Below are positions 1 to 7,930 of a stretch of 23,015 nt of DNA, in pieces. The stretch lies in the NCBI GenBank assembly GCA_015493425.1, contig WGDG01000228.1, positions 1 to 23,015 on the forward strand, in the 5' to 3' direction. Source of the stretch: Sulfurovum sp. GTDB lineage: Bacteria; Campylobacterota; Campylobacteria; Campylobacterales; Sulfurovaceae. The notes beneath the pieces are model-generated. The model was not told where the DNA came from. It did no database searches and was given only the letters and a program-made list of their open reading frames with translations. The translations under genes and the position numbers were made by a program. Each line of letters begins with the position of its first letter. The stretch's first letter is position 1.

Positions 1-1
1 C

Positions 2-1432
2 TCTCTGTGTCACCTGACCTACTCCTACAATGTGTTTGACACCAAAGGCGGACGCCCGGATGCAGGGCTTTTTGCCCCCTGCACCATGTATGTCTACATT
101 AAAAAAGACAGCAATAAGATGTATCTTGGGATGCCAAGCCTTGCCAACGTCAAAAATACCCTGCACATCACTTCGGCAAAACGCGCAGGATGGATGGATA
201 AACTCGATAGAGAAATTCCGCAAATCCTTACTGATATGGGCATGCAGGCAGTCACCAATGTCAACCCGCTTAAAGAGACACCCAAACCTATCAAAGTCAA
301 CATGACACCATATGGCCCTGTACCGGGTACAGTCTTCAGTAAAGAGGAACAAACAGCAATGAATGCGCAGACACCTCAAAAGACGGTCACAAAAACAAAA
401 AATGCTGCAAACTCTTCTCCGCAACCGGCAGTCACTCCCAAAACACCGGCCAAAGCGAAAACACAAACAATTGAAAATGGCGGGAATACTGTCAATATTG
501 TCATTCCCGTTCCACCCAAAGTGCCAACGCCTGTCAAAGTTCACACTGAAAACGGCGGATTGACAAAGATGCGCGGTATTCAATTTTCCAAACGCGTACC
601 GCCAGGCTACATCCCTCCTGAAGAGCGCACTGCAAAAGTAAAGCCGGCCAATACGACTACAAAGATCGGCGAGATTGACAAAGGCCGCATTTCGACCTAT
701 CTCAGAGCACCCTACATGGATGTTGCCGAAGCCAAAAAGAAACTGGAACAGGCAGGCTTCAAAATACTTGCCGTAGCGCCGCTTGGGAAGAAAAAAGAGT
801 TGACAACCATTGTCTTTACCAATGATGCACTTGAGAAGTTTGCAGTAGACAACAATGCGGAATTCCTTGCATCGCTGCGCCTGCTTGTCGATAAGAAAGA
901 CAATCACATCTCTATCACCAATCCGCTCTATATGGCTCGTGCATTCATTCAGAAAGACGATTTTGACACCACAGTCCCCAAAGCACTCCTTGCCAAGATC
1001 AAAAAGAGTTTCAAAGGTCTTGTCAACTCGAAAGACAAACTCAAGTACAACCTGCTTCCAAATTACCGATTTATGAACGGTATGCCGCAATATAAAGATA
1101 TGGTAGAAGTTGCCATGGGCAGTGACCTGTACCAAAACATCCATGGCAAAAAACAGGTTGTCTTTGAGCAGAAGCTTCCAAACGGAGCGGTACTCTTTGG
1201 TATGAAGTTCAGAAAACGTACGCAGAAGTTCCCTTACCGCATCGGTACCAACAATGCCGCACTGCTTCCCTACCCTGTTCTTATTAAAGGGGACAAAGCC
1301 TACATTATGGATCCAAAGTACTACATTTCAGTGATGTACCCACTGCTGAAGATGTCTGAGTTTATGACCATCGCCACAGTCCCTGATGCCATTCTCAAAG
1401 AGTCGCAGCGTGTCTTCAGAAAAAAGAAGTAA
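2..1432 (+). CDS. C-terminal part of a two-domain DUF302-like protein (5' truncated by window edge)
   Basis: The frame is open from base 2 with no stop, so the gene begins left of the window. The GTG at 32 is only an internal valine codon. About 476 residues are visible. The first ~55 resemble the end of a DUF302-type domain (LFAPCTMYVYI, then a GMPSL segment). A Pro/Thr/Lys-rich, low-complexity linker follows at roughly residues 85-215. A second, larger globular region runs to the end: it opens with YLRAPYMDVAEAKKKLEQAG and has a late NAALLPYPVLIKGDKAYIMDP stretch that mirrors the first domain's end. The C terminus is basic (VFRKKK). No membrane segment or catalytic motif is visible. DUF302 proteins have no settled function, and the assignment is by eye at domain level only. 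Location and role are unknown. The linker suggests an extracytoplasmic or scaffold-like protein, which is inference. Confidence 0.6.
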   Translation, partial: SLCHLTYSYNVFDTKGGRPDAGLFAPCTMYVYIKKDSNKMYLGMPSLANVKNTLHITSAKRAGWMDKLDREIPQILTDMGMQAVTNVNPLKETPKPIKVNMTPYGPVPGTVFSKEEQTAMNAQTPQKTVTKTKNAANSSPQPAVTPKTPAKAKTQTIENGGNTVNIVIPVPPKVPTPVKVHTENGGLTKMRGIQFSKRVPPGYIPPEERTAKVKPANTTTKIGEIDKGRISTYLRAPYMDVAEAKKKLEQAGFKILAVAPLGKKKELTTIVFTNDALEKFAVDNNAEFLASLRLLVDKKDNHISITNPLYMARAFIQKDDFDTTVPKALLAKIKKSFKGLVNSKDKLKYNLLPNYRFMNGMPQYKDMVEVAMGSDLYQNIHGKKQVVFEQKLPNGAVLFGMKFRKRTQKFPYRIGTNNAALLPYPVLIKGDKAYIMDPKYYISVMYPLLKMSEFMTIATVPDAILKESQRVFRKKK

Positions 1433-1444
1433 ATATCATACGAT

Positions 1445-1462
1445 CCGGGAATGAATTCCCGG
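1445..1462. terminator. Perfect inverted repeat after the DUF302-like gene
   Basis: CCGGGAAT and ATTCCCGG are separated by GA, 13 bases after the TAA stop. On the + strand a TTTCCTCCCCTC tract follows, so this is a weak rho-independent terminator at best. Its core matches the palindromes at 1529 and 2204, so it may instead be a copy of a dispersed repeat. Confidence 0.5.
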
Positions 1463-1528
1463 TTTCCTCCCCTCTTATTCTTGGCCTGAGCAGGAATCCA
1501 TATCTCTCATTACAGCATTGAAGTCAAT

Positions 1529-1550
1529 ATCCCGGATGAGTATCCGGGAT
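1529..1550. repeat. Palindromic repeat downstream of efp
   Basis: A 9-bp perfect inverted repeat, ATCCCGGAT/ATCCGGGAT, with a GAGT loop, 13 bases beyond the efp stop. It shares core and right flank (TCCGGGATGA, then GAAA) with the element at 2204-2224 on the other side of efp. It can fold as an efp transcript-end hairpin, but no U-tract follows on the minus strand. Confidence 0.55.
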
Positions 1551-1563
1551 GAAGGAAAGTGTT

Positions 1564-2130
1564 TTACTTGGCTTTTTCGAGGTATTCGCCATCAACGGTA
1601 TTGACTTTGATCTTGTCCCCTTCGAGCACATGGAAAGGTACCTGAACAACCGCACCGCTGTTGAGTGTTGCAGGTTTTTTTCCGCCCTGTGAATCACCTT
1701 TGAAGTTTGGCGGTGTTTCAACCACTTCATAAACGTATGTATTAGGAATTTCGACTGAGATCGCCTTCCCATTATGAAAGAGGATCTCCGCTTCCATACC
1801 GTCTACCATGAAGTCAAATGTCTCTTTACCAACCTGCTCATGTGTTAGACCGATCTGTTCAAAGGTTGTCGTATCCATGAACTGCAGCATCTCACCGTCA
1901 TCATAAAGGTACTGCATTGTTTTCTGCTCAAGTTCAGGCACTTCAAACTTATCTCCTGCATGTACTGTCTTCTCAATCACTTTTCCGGTTTGAAGGTTTT
2001 TGATCTTCACACGTACAAATGCTGCACCTTTCCCCGGTTTAACATGTTGAAATTCAATAACTTTGAAAGGGTTGCCGTCAAGTTCAAGTCTGACCCCTTT
2101 TTTAATATCTCCCATACCGATTGTCGCCAT
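1564..2130 (-). CDS. efp: Elongation factor P
   Basis: EF-P binds the ribosome between the P and E sites and relieves stalling at polyproline stretches. The 188-residue protein has the normal family length. The N-terminal KOW-like domain contains the loop HVKPGKGAAF, whose Lys34 lies at the position modified by beta-lysylation in E. coli. Whether it is modified here cannot be told, because no epmA/epmB lies in the window. The two following OB domains are complete, ending with the typical VNTVDGEYLEKAK. The ATG is preceded by AAAGGA at 6 bases and by a TGCTATAAT promoter, so efp is probably monocistronic. It sits between the RND operon and a convergent gene and is flanked by palindromic repeats on both sides. 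Confidence 0.97.
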   Translation of the reverse strand: MATIGMGDIKKGVRLELDGNPFKVIEFQHVKPGKGAAFVRVKIKNLQTGKVIEKTVHAGDKFEVPELEQKTMQYLYDDGEMLQFMDTTTFEQIGLTHEQVGKETFDFMVDGMEAEILFHNGKAISVEIPNTYVYEVVETPPNFKGDSQGGKKPATLNSGAVVQVPFHVLEGDKIKVNTVDGEYLEKAK

Positions 2131-2157
2131 AGTTTGTCCTTTATCGTAAATTGGGTG

Positions 2158-2166
2158 ATTATAGCA
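2158..2166 (-). promoter_or_regulatory. efp promoter, extended -10
   Basis: TGCTATAAT on the minus strand, 28 bases before the efp ATG, predicting a leader of about 20 nt. There is no good -35 hexamer 17 bases upstream, as is usual for Campylobacterota housekeeping promoters. The same 9-mer recurs before the outer-membrane factor, HIT and ABC-F genes. Confidence 0.65.
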
Positions 2167-2203
2167 AAGTGTTGATAAATATTAGCGTTGAGGGAGGGTC
2201 AAG

Positions 2204-2224
2204 ATCCCGGATCAAGTCCGGGAT
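2204..2224. repeat. Palindromic repeat between the RND operon and efp
   Basis: ATCCCGGA and TCCGGGAT flank a TCAAG loop, followed by GACAGAAAC. It resembles short dispersed palindromes common in bacterial intergenic DNA and is nearly identical to the copy at 1529-1550. It lies after the RND operon and upstream of the efp -10, so it could serve as that operon's transcript end. No U-tract follows. Confidence 0.55.
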
Positions 2225-2257
2225 GACAGAAACATTTTCACTCTATATGCAAGCGCA

Positions 2258-3982
2258 TTATTTTGTAATGGCAATATTGTTAATATCACAGGAATCAGCT
2301 GGTTTGAAATCCATCGCCTTGGCATTGTGCATCAATACCGGCACGAAGATAAGTGATACAAACACTGCTGCAACCGTTCCCGAGATGAGTGCAACACCCA
2401 ATCCGCCAAAGACCGGATCGGAAGCCAGCAGAGCAGAACCAAGAATAATGGCTACGGCAGTAAGGGCAATAGGCTTGGCACGGGTTGCTGTCGCCACAGC
2501 AATCGCTTTACGTTTCTCCATGCCACGACACTCCATCAGCGACTTGGTAAAGTCGATCAAGAGCAGCGAGTTACGCGAGCTGATTCCCATCAGGGCAATG
2601 AAGCCGATGAGGGATGTTGCCGTCAGGAAGAACGTTTCACTCGTAAAGAAGTTCGCTACCCAGTGTCCGAGAATCACCCCGATAAGTGAGAGGAACGATC
2701 CAAGCAAAATAATACCGCTGATAGCAAAACTCTTGTAGTAAATCACCAGCAGCAGGAAAATGAGTACCAATGCAGCAATGAAAGCACCTCCAAGGTCGCG
2801 GAAGGTATCGAGAGTCACTTTCATCTCACCATCCCAGCGCAGCAAAAACTTCTCACCAGTTTTTTTGTCTTTGAGATGAAGGTCGAACATATGGGTGCTG
2901 ATTCCCGGCTCTTTGGTAACAATGTATTCACGTGAAAAGTACTTGATCATCTTTTCACGTGCATCCAGCAGCGGATAGACCTGTGAAACCATATCTGTCT
3001 CGGCAGTCACATTGATCATACGCTCAAGATCTTTATGCGTGATTTTAGGATTGGACTTGACCTTTCTGATATTCACGACTTCACTCAACGGTACCATCAT
3101 CCCTTTTTGATTCATAAGGTTCAAAGACGAGAGTTTACTCAACAGTGCAATACGGCTTTTATCCGGAAAAGTCTTGCTGCGTTTGGCAAGAATAAGAAAT
3201 ATAGGAATCTCGTCAGGGTTATTCTTGGAGTTTTTATGTGCAATCTCCATACCTTCAAATGCCAGATAGATAATGTTGTTCACCTGCTTTACACTCAAAC
3301 CGCTGCGTGCAATTTTTTCTTTGTCGGGGATCAGTTCATACTTGTCAAAAATATCATCTGCCATAACATCAACATCAACCAACCCTTTTGTTTGCTGCAA
3401 AATCTTTGCTGTCTGATAAGAGATGGTACGGATCTTCTTTAGGTTGTCACCATATACTTCCACAACAATGGCTGCGAGGGTCGGAGGACCTGCAGGCTGT
3501 TCTATGAAGCGGATATTGGAACCTTTAACCACTGGTTCACACTTGCTTTTGACCACAGGTCTTAAACGGTGTACCATAGCAAAAGAGGGCTCTTTACGTG
3601 TATGCTTGTCTGTCAAATTCACAGCGATCTCTGCCACATTTTCCGTATGCTTCATAGCCGACCCTTTCACAAGTCCTGCATAGTCAAGTGGAATTCCCTG
3701 ACCAAGGAAGAGTTCAATATTCATAATATTTTTCTCATCCTTGATCGCATCAATAACACATTCGCTTACCTGCTTGGTCTGCTCAATCGAACTTCCCGTA
3801 GGCGTATCAACATAGATGGAGAAAGTATTGTCACTCTTCCCCGGTAGCATCTTCGCCCGTACCAGCTTGGTAGGGAACATCATCAGCGTACCGAAAAATG
3901 CCAATGCCGTTAAAATAAGAACCAAACGTTTTTTCTTTTTACTACCAAGGATGGTATAAATGAAATGTTCCAACCCTTTCAT
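2258..3982 (-). CDS. RND efflux transporter, C-terminal half (TM7-TM12)
   Basis: This 574-residue protein matches the second half of an AcrB-type RND pump. TM7 is at ~18-38, the second periplasmic loop (porter/docking) at ~40-393, and TM8-TM12 at ~397-555. The TM10 motif reads GISSRNSLLLIDF at 466-478, with Arg470 near the place where AcrB has Lys940. Its ATG overlaps the stop of the N-half by one base (TAATG), and GGGGG lies 6 bases upstream, so translation is probably coupled. Together the halves total 1108 residues, about one normal RND chain. The break falls in the cytoplasmic linker between TM6 and TM7, so both halves keep complete transmembrane sets. The pump would work with the adaptor and outer-membrane factor encoded just upstream. 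The substrate cannot be read from sequence. Confidence 0.9.
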   Translation of the reverse strand: MKGLEHFIYTILGSKKKKRLVLILTALAFFGTLMMFPTKLVRAKMLPGKSDNTFSIYVDTPTGSSIEQTKQVSECVIDAIKDEKNIMNIELFLGQGIPLDYAGLVKGSAMKHTENVAEIAVNLTDKHTRKEPSFAMVHRLRPVVKSKCEPVVKGSNIRFIEQPAGPPTLAAIVVEVYGDNLKKIRTISYQTAKILQQTKGLVDVDVMADDIFDKYELIPDKEKIARSGLSVKQVNNIIYLAFEGMEIAHKNSKNNPDEIPIFLILAKRSKTFPDKSRIALLSKLSSLNLMNQKGMMVPLSEVVNIRKVKSNPKITHKDLERMINVTAETDMVSQVYPLLDAREKMIKYFSREYIVTKEPGISTHMFDLHLKDKKTGEKFLLRWDGEMKVTLDTFRDLGGAFIAALVLIFLLLVIYYKSFAISGIILLGSFLSLIGVILGHWVANFFTSETFFLTATSLIGFIALMGISSRNSLLLIDFTKSLMECRGMEKRKAIAVATATRAKPIALTAVAIILGSALLASDPVFGGLGVALISGTVAAVFVSLIFVPVLMHNAKAMDFKPADSCDINNIAITK

Positions 3983-5586
3983 TACTTACCCCCTTTTTCA
4001 TCATCTTTATGATGTGTCGGTTTTTTTAGAAGTTTTAAACTCAGATATGGCGTAAAAATATAGGCAACAAAGAGTGAAGCAATCAATGCCACCGGCACGT
4101 TAAGCGGTATCGGTTTCATAAATGATCCCATCATACCCCCTACAAAAGCCATCGGCACCATCGTCAAAATAATTGCAAGTGTTGCTACATTTGTCGGTGC
4201 GCCAATCTCATCTGTCGCTTCAATGAGCAGTTCATCCATCTCCTTGTTTTCTACATCATGGGCATGCAAATGTCTGTGAATATTCTCAATAACAATGATC
4301 GCCGCATCAACCAAAAGTCCCAGCGAAAGCAGGAAAGCAAAGAGGGTAATACGGTTGATCGTCTGTCCGGAAAGATACGCAACAAAAAGTGTCACGGACA
4401 AAATGGCAGGAACAGTAAAGGTAACAATAAGGGATTCTTTCCATCCCAGTGCAAAGACCAGCATCAGGGCAATGATCACAATGGTAATAATGAGGTGATG
4501 CATCAGCTCATTAACCGCTTCGTCGGCACGTACACCGTAGTTACGGGTGATCACGTAGCCAATCCCGGCTTTATTCAGTTCTTCATTGTGCTCTTTGAGC
4601 AGATCGAGTACATCTTCCGCCACAAACACTGCATTGGTACCTGCCAGTTTGGAAACAGTGAGCGTCACCTGACTCTTTTCCTTGCCAAGTTTCTCCCCTG
4701 GCTTTTCTTTAAATCGTACCTTGGCTGTTTTAAAATTCTGAAAATCCATACCGTCTTTTACCATAGCAACGTCACGCAAATAAATCGGTGATCCCATATA
4801 TTGGGCGACAATAACATTTTTTACATCATTGATACTTTCAATGGCATTCTTCACCCCGAAAATAACCAATTCATTCTTTTTGGTTCGTCCCTTGACATCA
4901 GGTACATCGACAGCAACCGACTGTACCGCCTTCATAATCTGTCCAAGTGAAAGATGATAGGCAGAAAGTTTCCCCATATCGACTTCAATATTGTACTGTT
5001 CAATACGGTTCCCCTTCAATGTCGTCTTGGCAACATTTTTGACCGCGTTAATCTTCTGCTGAAGTTTACGTACCACTTTGAAAAGTTCAACATCAGTCAC
5101 GTTCTTGTCTTTCGCGTAGAAAGCAAACGTTAAAATAGGAATATCGATGTCGATATCAAACGGCTTAACAAGTGGCTGCATCACTCCTTTGGGCATCTTA
5201 TCCATATTCTGCATCACTTTGTCATACAGTTTCAGGTTTGCATCTTCTCGGTTCTCACCGATATAGTACATAACGCTGACCGTACCATAGTTGTTAAATG
5301 CTTGTCCGTAAATATGCTCAATACCCTTGATCTCACGCAGTTTTCTTTCCAGTGGGTTGATAATAATATTCTCGATCTCACGCGGACTGGCACCAGGCAT
5401 AGCAACCACTACCGCACCCCCGGAGATGGCAATTTGCGGATCTTCCTCACGCGGCATAACATTGAGTGCTAGGTAGCCCATAATAAGCAGGAAGGCACCC
5501 AACACAGCCGTAAGCGGGTTGTGCAGAAAGCCTTTGGCAAGCTTTCCTGCGTAATCGGTAACCTGATACCCTTGCTTATTTTCCAT
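3982..5586 (-). CDS. RND efflux transporter, N-terminal half (TM1-TM6)
   Basis: This 534-residue protein covers the first half of an AcrB-like pump. TM1 is at ~24-44, the first periplasmic loop at ~45-360, and TM2-TM6 at ~365-515. A charged tail (HHKDDEKGGK) replaces the usual linker to TM7. TM4 contains GLLVDAAIIVIENIHRH: Asp427 is kept, but the second Asp of the AcrB pair is Ala428, as in some heavy-metal and other RND groups. The stretch around PIPLNVPVA before TM6 is typical of the HAE1-like subgroup. The ATG overlaps the adaptor gene by 11 bases and has AAGG 7 bases upstream. It must pair with the downstream C-half to form one protomer, and pumps of this class work as trimers. I see no frameshift scar. 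A separately translated split pump is the simplest reading. Confidence 0.9.
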   Translation of the reverse strand: MENKQGYQVTDYAGKLAKGFLHNPLTAVLGAFLLIMGYLALNVMPREEDPQIAISGGAVVVAMPGASPREIENIIINPLERKLREIKGIEHIYGQAFNNYGTVSVMYYIGENREDANLKLYDKVMQNMDKMPKGVMQPLVKPFDIDIDIPILTFAFYAKDKNVTDVELFKVVRKLQQKINAVKNVAKTTLKGNRIEQYNIEVDMGKLSAYHLSLGQIMKAVQSVAVDVPDVKGRTKKNELVIFGVKNAIESINDVKNVIVAQYMGSPIYLRDVAMVKDGMDFQNFKTAKVRFKEKPGEKLGKEKSQVTLTVSKLAGTNAVFVAEDVLDLLKEHNEELNKAGIGYVITRNYGVRADEAVNELMHHLIITIVIIALMLVFALGWKESLIVTFTVPAILSVTLFVAYLSGQTINRITLFAFLLSLGLLVDAAIIVIENIHRHLHAHDVENKEMDELLIEATDEIGAPTNVATLAIILTMVPMAFVGGMMGSFMKPIPLNVPVALIASLFVAYIFTPYLSLKLLKKPTHHKDDEKGGK

Positions 5587-6385
5587 CGTCAGACCTTACA
5601 ATAATTTTAGCATACATGCCAGGATAGATCGATTTGTTTGAGTGGTCAAACTTGATCTTAATCTTGAACTTGTGTGTCATTGGATTTGAACTTGGAATAA
5701 TCGAAGCAACTATCCCCTCAGTTCTATAGCCAAGTGATGGAATCTCTACTATCACTTTTTTGCCGCGTTGCATATATCGCAACTGCGTTTCTGAAACTTC
5801 AGCCACAATTTTCAAGTGGCTCAAATCTGTCAGTACCACTGCAGGCATACCAGGCATAGCCATCTCACCTTCATTGATCTTTTTGGCAACAATAACACCA
5901 TCATTTGGTGCGGTAATACGAAGATATTTATACTGGTTGAGCACTTCTTCTTTTTTCGCCAGTGCCTGATTTACCTGTTCCTGCGCAATCTTCACCATAT
6001 CTTTAAGGTTCTTTGCTGCAAGCTCAAGGTTTTCCACTTCGAATTTTGAAACCATATTTTTCTTGTACAGACGCTTGTGACGGGCAAGGTTGATCAGCAC
6101 ATTGTTCAGCTGGTTGCGGTTCATCTGGAGAGCAAGTCTCGCCTGGGAAATTGCCAGATCCACCTGACGTTCTGATGCCTCAATGTCTTTGGAGTCAATC
6201 TCATACAGCAGTTGTCCTTTTTTGACAATATCTCCTTCACTGACAGCCATTTTTTTAACATAGCCCATATAACGGCTGGTCATCATTTTCTGATTGTCTG
6301 AAACAACTGCCCCGCTTAGTTCAAAGTTCACTGCATGCAGCAGTGTCGTTGCGGCCAATAGTGCCATTACCATCCATTTTTTCAT
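5576..6385 (-). CDS. RND adaptor / membrane fusion protein (HlyD/AcrA type), short
   Basis: Periplasmic adaptor bridging the RND pump to the outer-membrane channel. Residues 1-18 form a signal peptide (MKKWMVMALLAATTLLHA). The first lipoyl-like half follows (GYVKKMAVSEGDIVKKGQLL), then an alpha-helical hairpin at ~75-150, the second lipoyl half (LRITAPNDGVIVAKKINEGE) and a beta-barrel ending near residue 265. At 269 residues it is shorter than typical AcrA (~400) and seems to lack the membrane-proximal domain. There is no lipobox cysteine, so it is probably not a lipoprotein. The start overlaps the upstream outer-membrane factor stop by 4 bases (ATGA), with a strong AGGAGG 6 bases before the ATG. 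Confidence 0.92.
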   Translation of the reverse strand: MKKWMVMALLAATTLLHAVNFELSGAVVSDNQKMMTSRYMGYVKKMAVSEGDIVKKGQLLYEIDSKDIEASERQVDLAISQARLALQMNRNQLNNVLINLARHKRLYKKNMVSKFEVENLELAAKNLKDMVKIAQEQVNQALAKKEEVLNQYKYLRITAPNDGVIVAKKINEGEMAMPGMPAVVLTDLSHLKIVAEVSETQLRYMQRGKKVIVEIPSLGYRTEGIVASIIPSSNPMTHKFKIKIKFDHSNKSIYPGMYAKIIVRSDDGK

Positions 6386-7782
6386 ACTTCGCCTCCTCTG
6401 TTCAAAATACTGTCAAGTTCAAATATTTTTGTATTGCGTTTGTTTTTTGCACCAAGCAGCTTCAGCAGCATTTCAAGCTCCTTTGATTGTTTAATAAGTA
6501 CATCAGAGATGGAAACCATTCCCTCTTCATAGCGTGTCTTATAGTTCTCATACACCCTGCGTGCATACTTGAGCTGTGTCCGGTAACTGTGAATATCAGA
6601 ATTAATACTCAGAATTTCCGTACGCAGCTTTTTGACTTTCAGGGCAATCCCTTTCCGTGCAAGTGCAACCTGATCTTTGGTTTTCAGATACTTCAGACGC
6701 GCTTTCTCCACCTCTTTTTCATCCTCCCCGCCGCTAAAGAGGTTCCATTTCATCTGTACACCGACAGTATAGGCATCTTTTCCGGTAAAATCATTCCAGA
6801 AATGGTTATCGGCACTGCCATACTCTGCGAAAGCACCCACTTCAGGAAGATAACGTGATTTTTCAAGATCCATTGCATGGTTTGCTATCTGAAGCCCAAG
6901 CTCCGCCTTCTGAATATCGAGGTTATTCATTGCCAATGCCCTTTTGCTGACACGTGGCATCGGTGCCGTTTCATTCACATGCCGGATACTCCTGACCTCC
7001 GTATTGAGCAAAAAGGAAAGAAACTGATAGGCCAATTCACGATTGAGTTTCGCCTGATTGTACATACTCTGTGCTTCCGCTTTTCTCGCCTGTACTTCAA
7101 ACAGGTCTGTCTCCTTGGCATAGCCCTCTTTCTGCATAGATTTGACAACATTTTCCAGCGTACTGATATTCTTAATGATCTTACGGAGATTGACAATATA
7201 GTTTTCTACCAGAGAAATGTCGTAGAAAGTCTTTTTTGTCTCATACACTTTCGCATTGAAGAGCTTCCGGCGATCAAGCAGACTCATCTGGTAAAGCATA
7301 TTACTGATACGTCCATATTCCGTCAGTTTCCCTCCGGTATAGAGAGGTACCTTATACGAAAGTTTGGTTTGAAAATGGTTGCGGGCACCGGGATAATTCA
7401 GGTCATCAGGCTGTACTTGAAGAAGGCTGCTCATATCGGAAGGTGGCACCCCCTGAGAAGCCCCATAGATAGCTTGACCCAGCGGATTGAGGAAATCACG
7501 AAATCCAAAATCACCAAAATTTGCCTCACGGCTCTGCAGTTTAAAGCCAAAAACATTCAGCGCATCATTAGAGCGAATGGCGGCAATAGTCAAATCTGCT
7601 CTTCCGTAGTTTTTAGCCTGAACTGCTTCCGCTTCCAGTTTTTTCATCCGGGCATTGAATTTTGCAATTTTCAGCTCAAGGTTGTCATGTTTGAGTATTT
7701 TGATTGCCTGTGGCAGGCTAAGGTGCTTCACGTCTGCAAACAGAGGCAGTGACAAACACAGGACAAGCAGTGTTTTTTTCAT
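6382..7782 (-). CDS. TolC-family outer membrane factor
   Basis: First gene of the efflux operon: the outer-membrane channel and periplasmic tunnel of a tripartite pump. The 466-residue precursor starts with a signal peptide (MKKTLLVLCLSLPLFA). It continues with two TolC-like repeats rich in long helices, for example around SLPQAIKILKHDNLELKIAK and the later GVQMKWNLFSGG. The YKVPLYTGGKL and MKWNLFSGGE strands are the usual OEP beta-strand signatures, one per repeat. No lipobox is present. The start is supported by AGGAG 8 bases upstream and a TGCTATAAT promoter. A palindrome upstream of the -10 could be the operator of a local regulator, but no regulator gene is in the window. Confidence 0.92.
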   Translation of the reverse strand: MKKTLLVLCLSLPLFADVKHLSLPQAIKILKHDNLELKIAKFNARMKKLEAEAVQAKNYGRADLTIAAIRSNDALNVFGFKLQSREANFGDFGFRDFLNPLGQAIYGASQGVPPSDMSSLLQVQPDDLNYPGARNHFQTKLSYKVPLYTGGKLTEYGRISNMLYQMSLLDRRKLFNAKVYETKKTFYDISLVENYIVNLRKIIKNISTLENVVKSMQKEGYAKETDLFEVQARKAEAQSMYNQAKLNRELAYQFLSFLLNTEVRSIRHVNETAPMPRVSKRALAMNNLDIQKAELGLQIANHAMDLEKSRYLPEVGAFAEYGSADNHFWNDFTGKDAYTVGVQMKWNLFSGGEDEKEVEKARLKYLKTKDQVALARKGIALKVKKLRTEILSINSDIHSYRTQLKYARRVYENYKTRYEEGMVSISDVLIKQSKELEMLLKLLGAKNKRNTKIFELDSILNRGGEV

Positions 7783-7809
7783 TGATCAAACTCCTAAAGT
7801 TAATCTACA

Positions 7810-7818
7810 ATTATAGCA
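7810..7818 (-). promoter_or_regulatory. Efflux operon promoter, extended -10
   Basis: TGCTATAAT on the minus strand, 28 bases before the outer-membrane factor ATG, predicting a leader of about 20 nt. It is the only strong promoter-like match before the four-gene operon. Confidence 0.65.
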
Positions 7819-7825
7819 AAAGATA

Positions 7826-7835
7826 CCTATATAGG
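7826..7835. promoter_or_regulatory. Candidate operator, CCTATATAGG
   Basis: A perfect 10-bp palindrome lying 10 bases upstream of the efflux operon -10 hexamer, centred near -27. A protein bound here would block or distort promoter recognition, as TetR- and MerR-type regulators do at efflux operons. The regulator is unknown and the role is inferred from position only. Confidence 0.35.
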
Positions 7836-7895
7836 CGAATTTTATCTTAATTTTGCCGTGATTATAACTAATATAATTTGAATTAATGTTTAAGA

Positions 7896-7911
7896 GGGGC
7901 GGGGTTGCCCC
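7896..7911. terminator. GC-rich hairpin after serA
   Basis: GGGGC and GCCCC flank GGGGTT in the 148-base gap between serA and the efflux operon. On the minus strand the hairpin lies about 20 bases after the serA stop and is followed by an A/T-rich stretch (TCTTAAACATTAATTC). It is a plausible serA terminator. The pairing register is ambiguous because of the G and C runs. Confidence 0.4.
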
Positions 7912-7930
7912 CCTATAGGAGGCAAAGGAG

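Noticed and set aside
32..34. GTG at 32 as the start of the first gene
   Set aside because: The frame is open back to base 2 with protein-like sequence and no ribosome site precedes the GTG, so the gene is truncated by the window edge.
2151..2738. 195-codon + strand reading frame over the RND C-half end and the efp leader
   Set aside because: Mostly antisense to the RND transmembrane region. It reflects complementary codon composition.
3970..3995. Frameshift explanation for the split RND gene
   Set aside because: Both halves keep complete transmembrane sets, the stop and start overlap cleanly as TAATG, and a G-rich ribosome site is present. The run of five G could hide a sequencing indel, so it was noted but not preferred.
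6877..7752. 291-codon + strand reading frame opposite the outer-membrane factor gene
   Set aside because: Antisense to a complete TolC-family gene, with no recognisable domain and no ribosome site.
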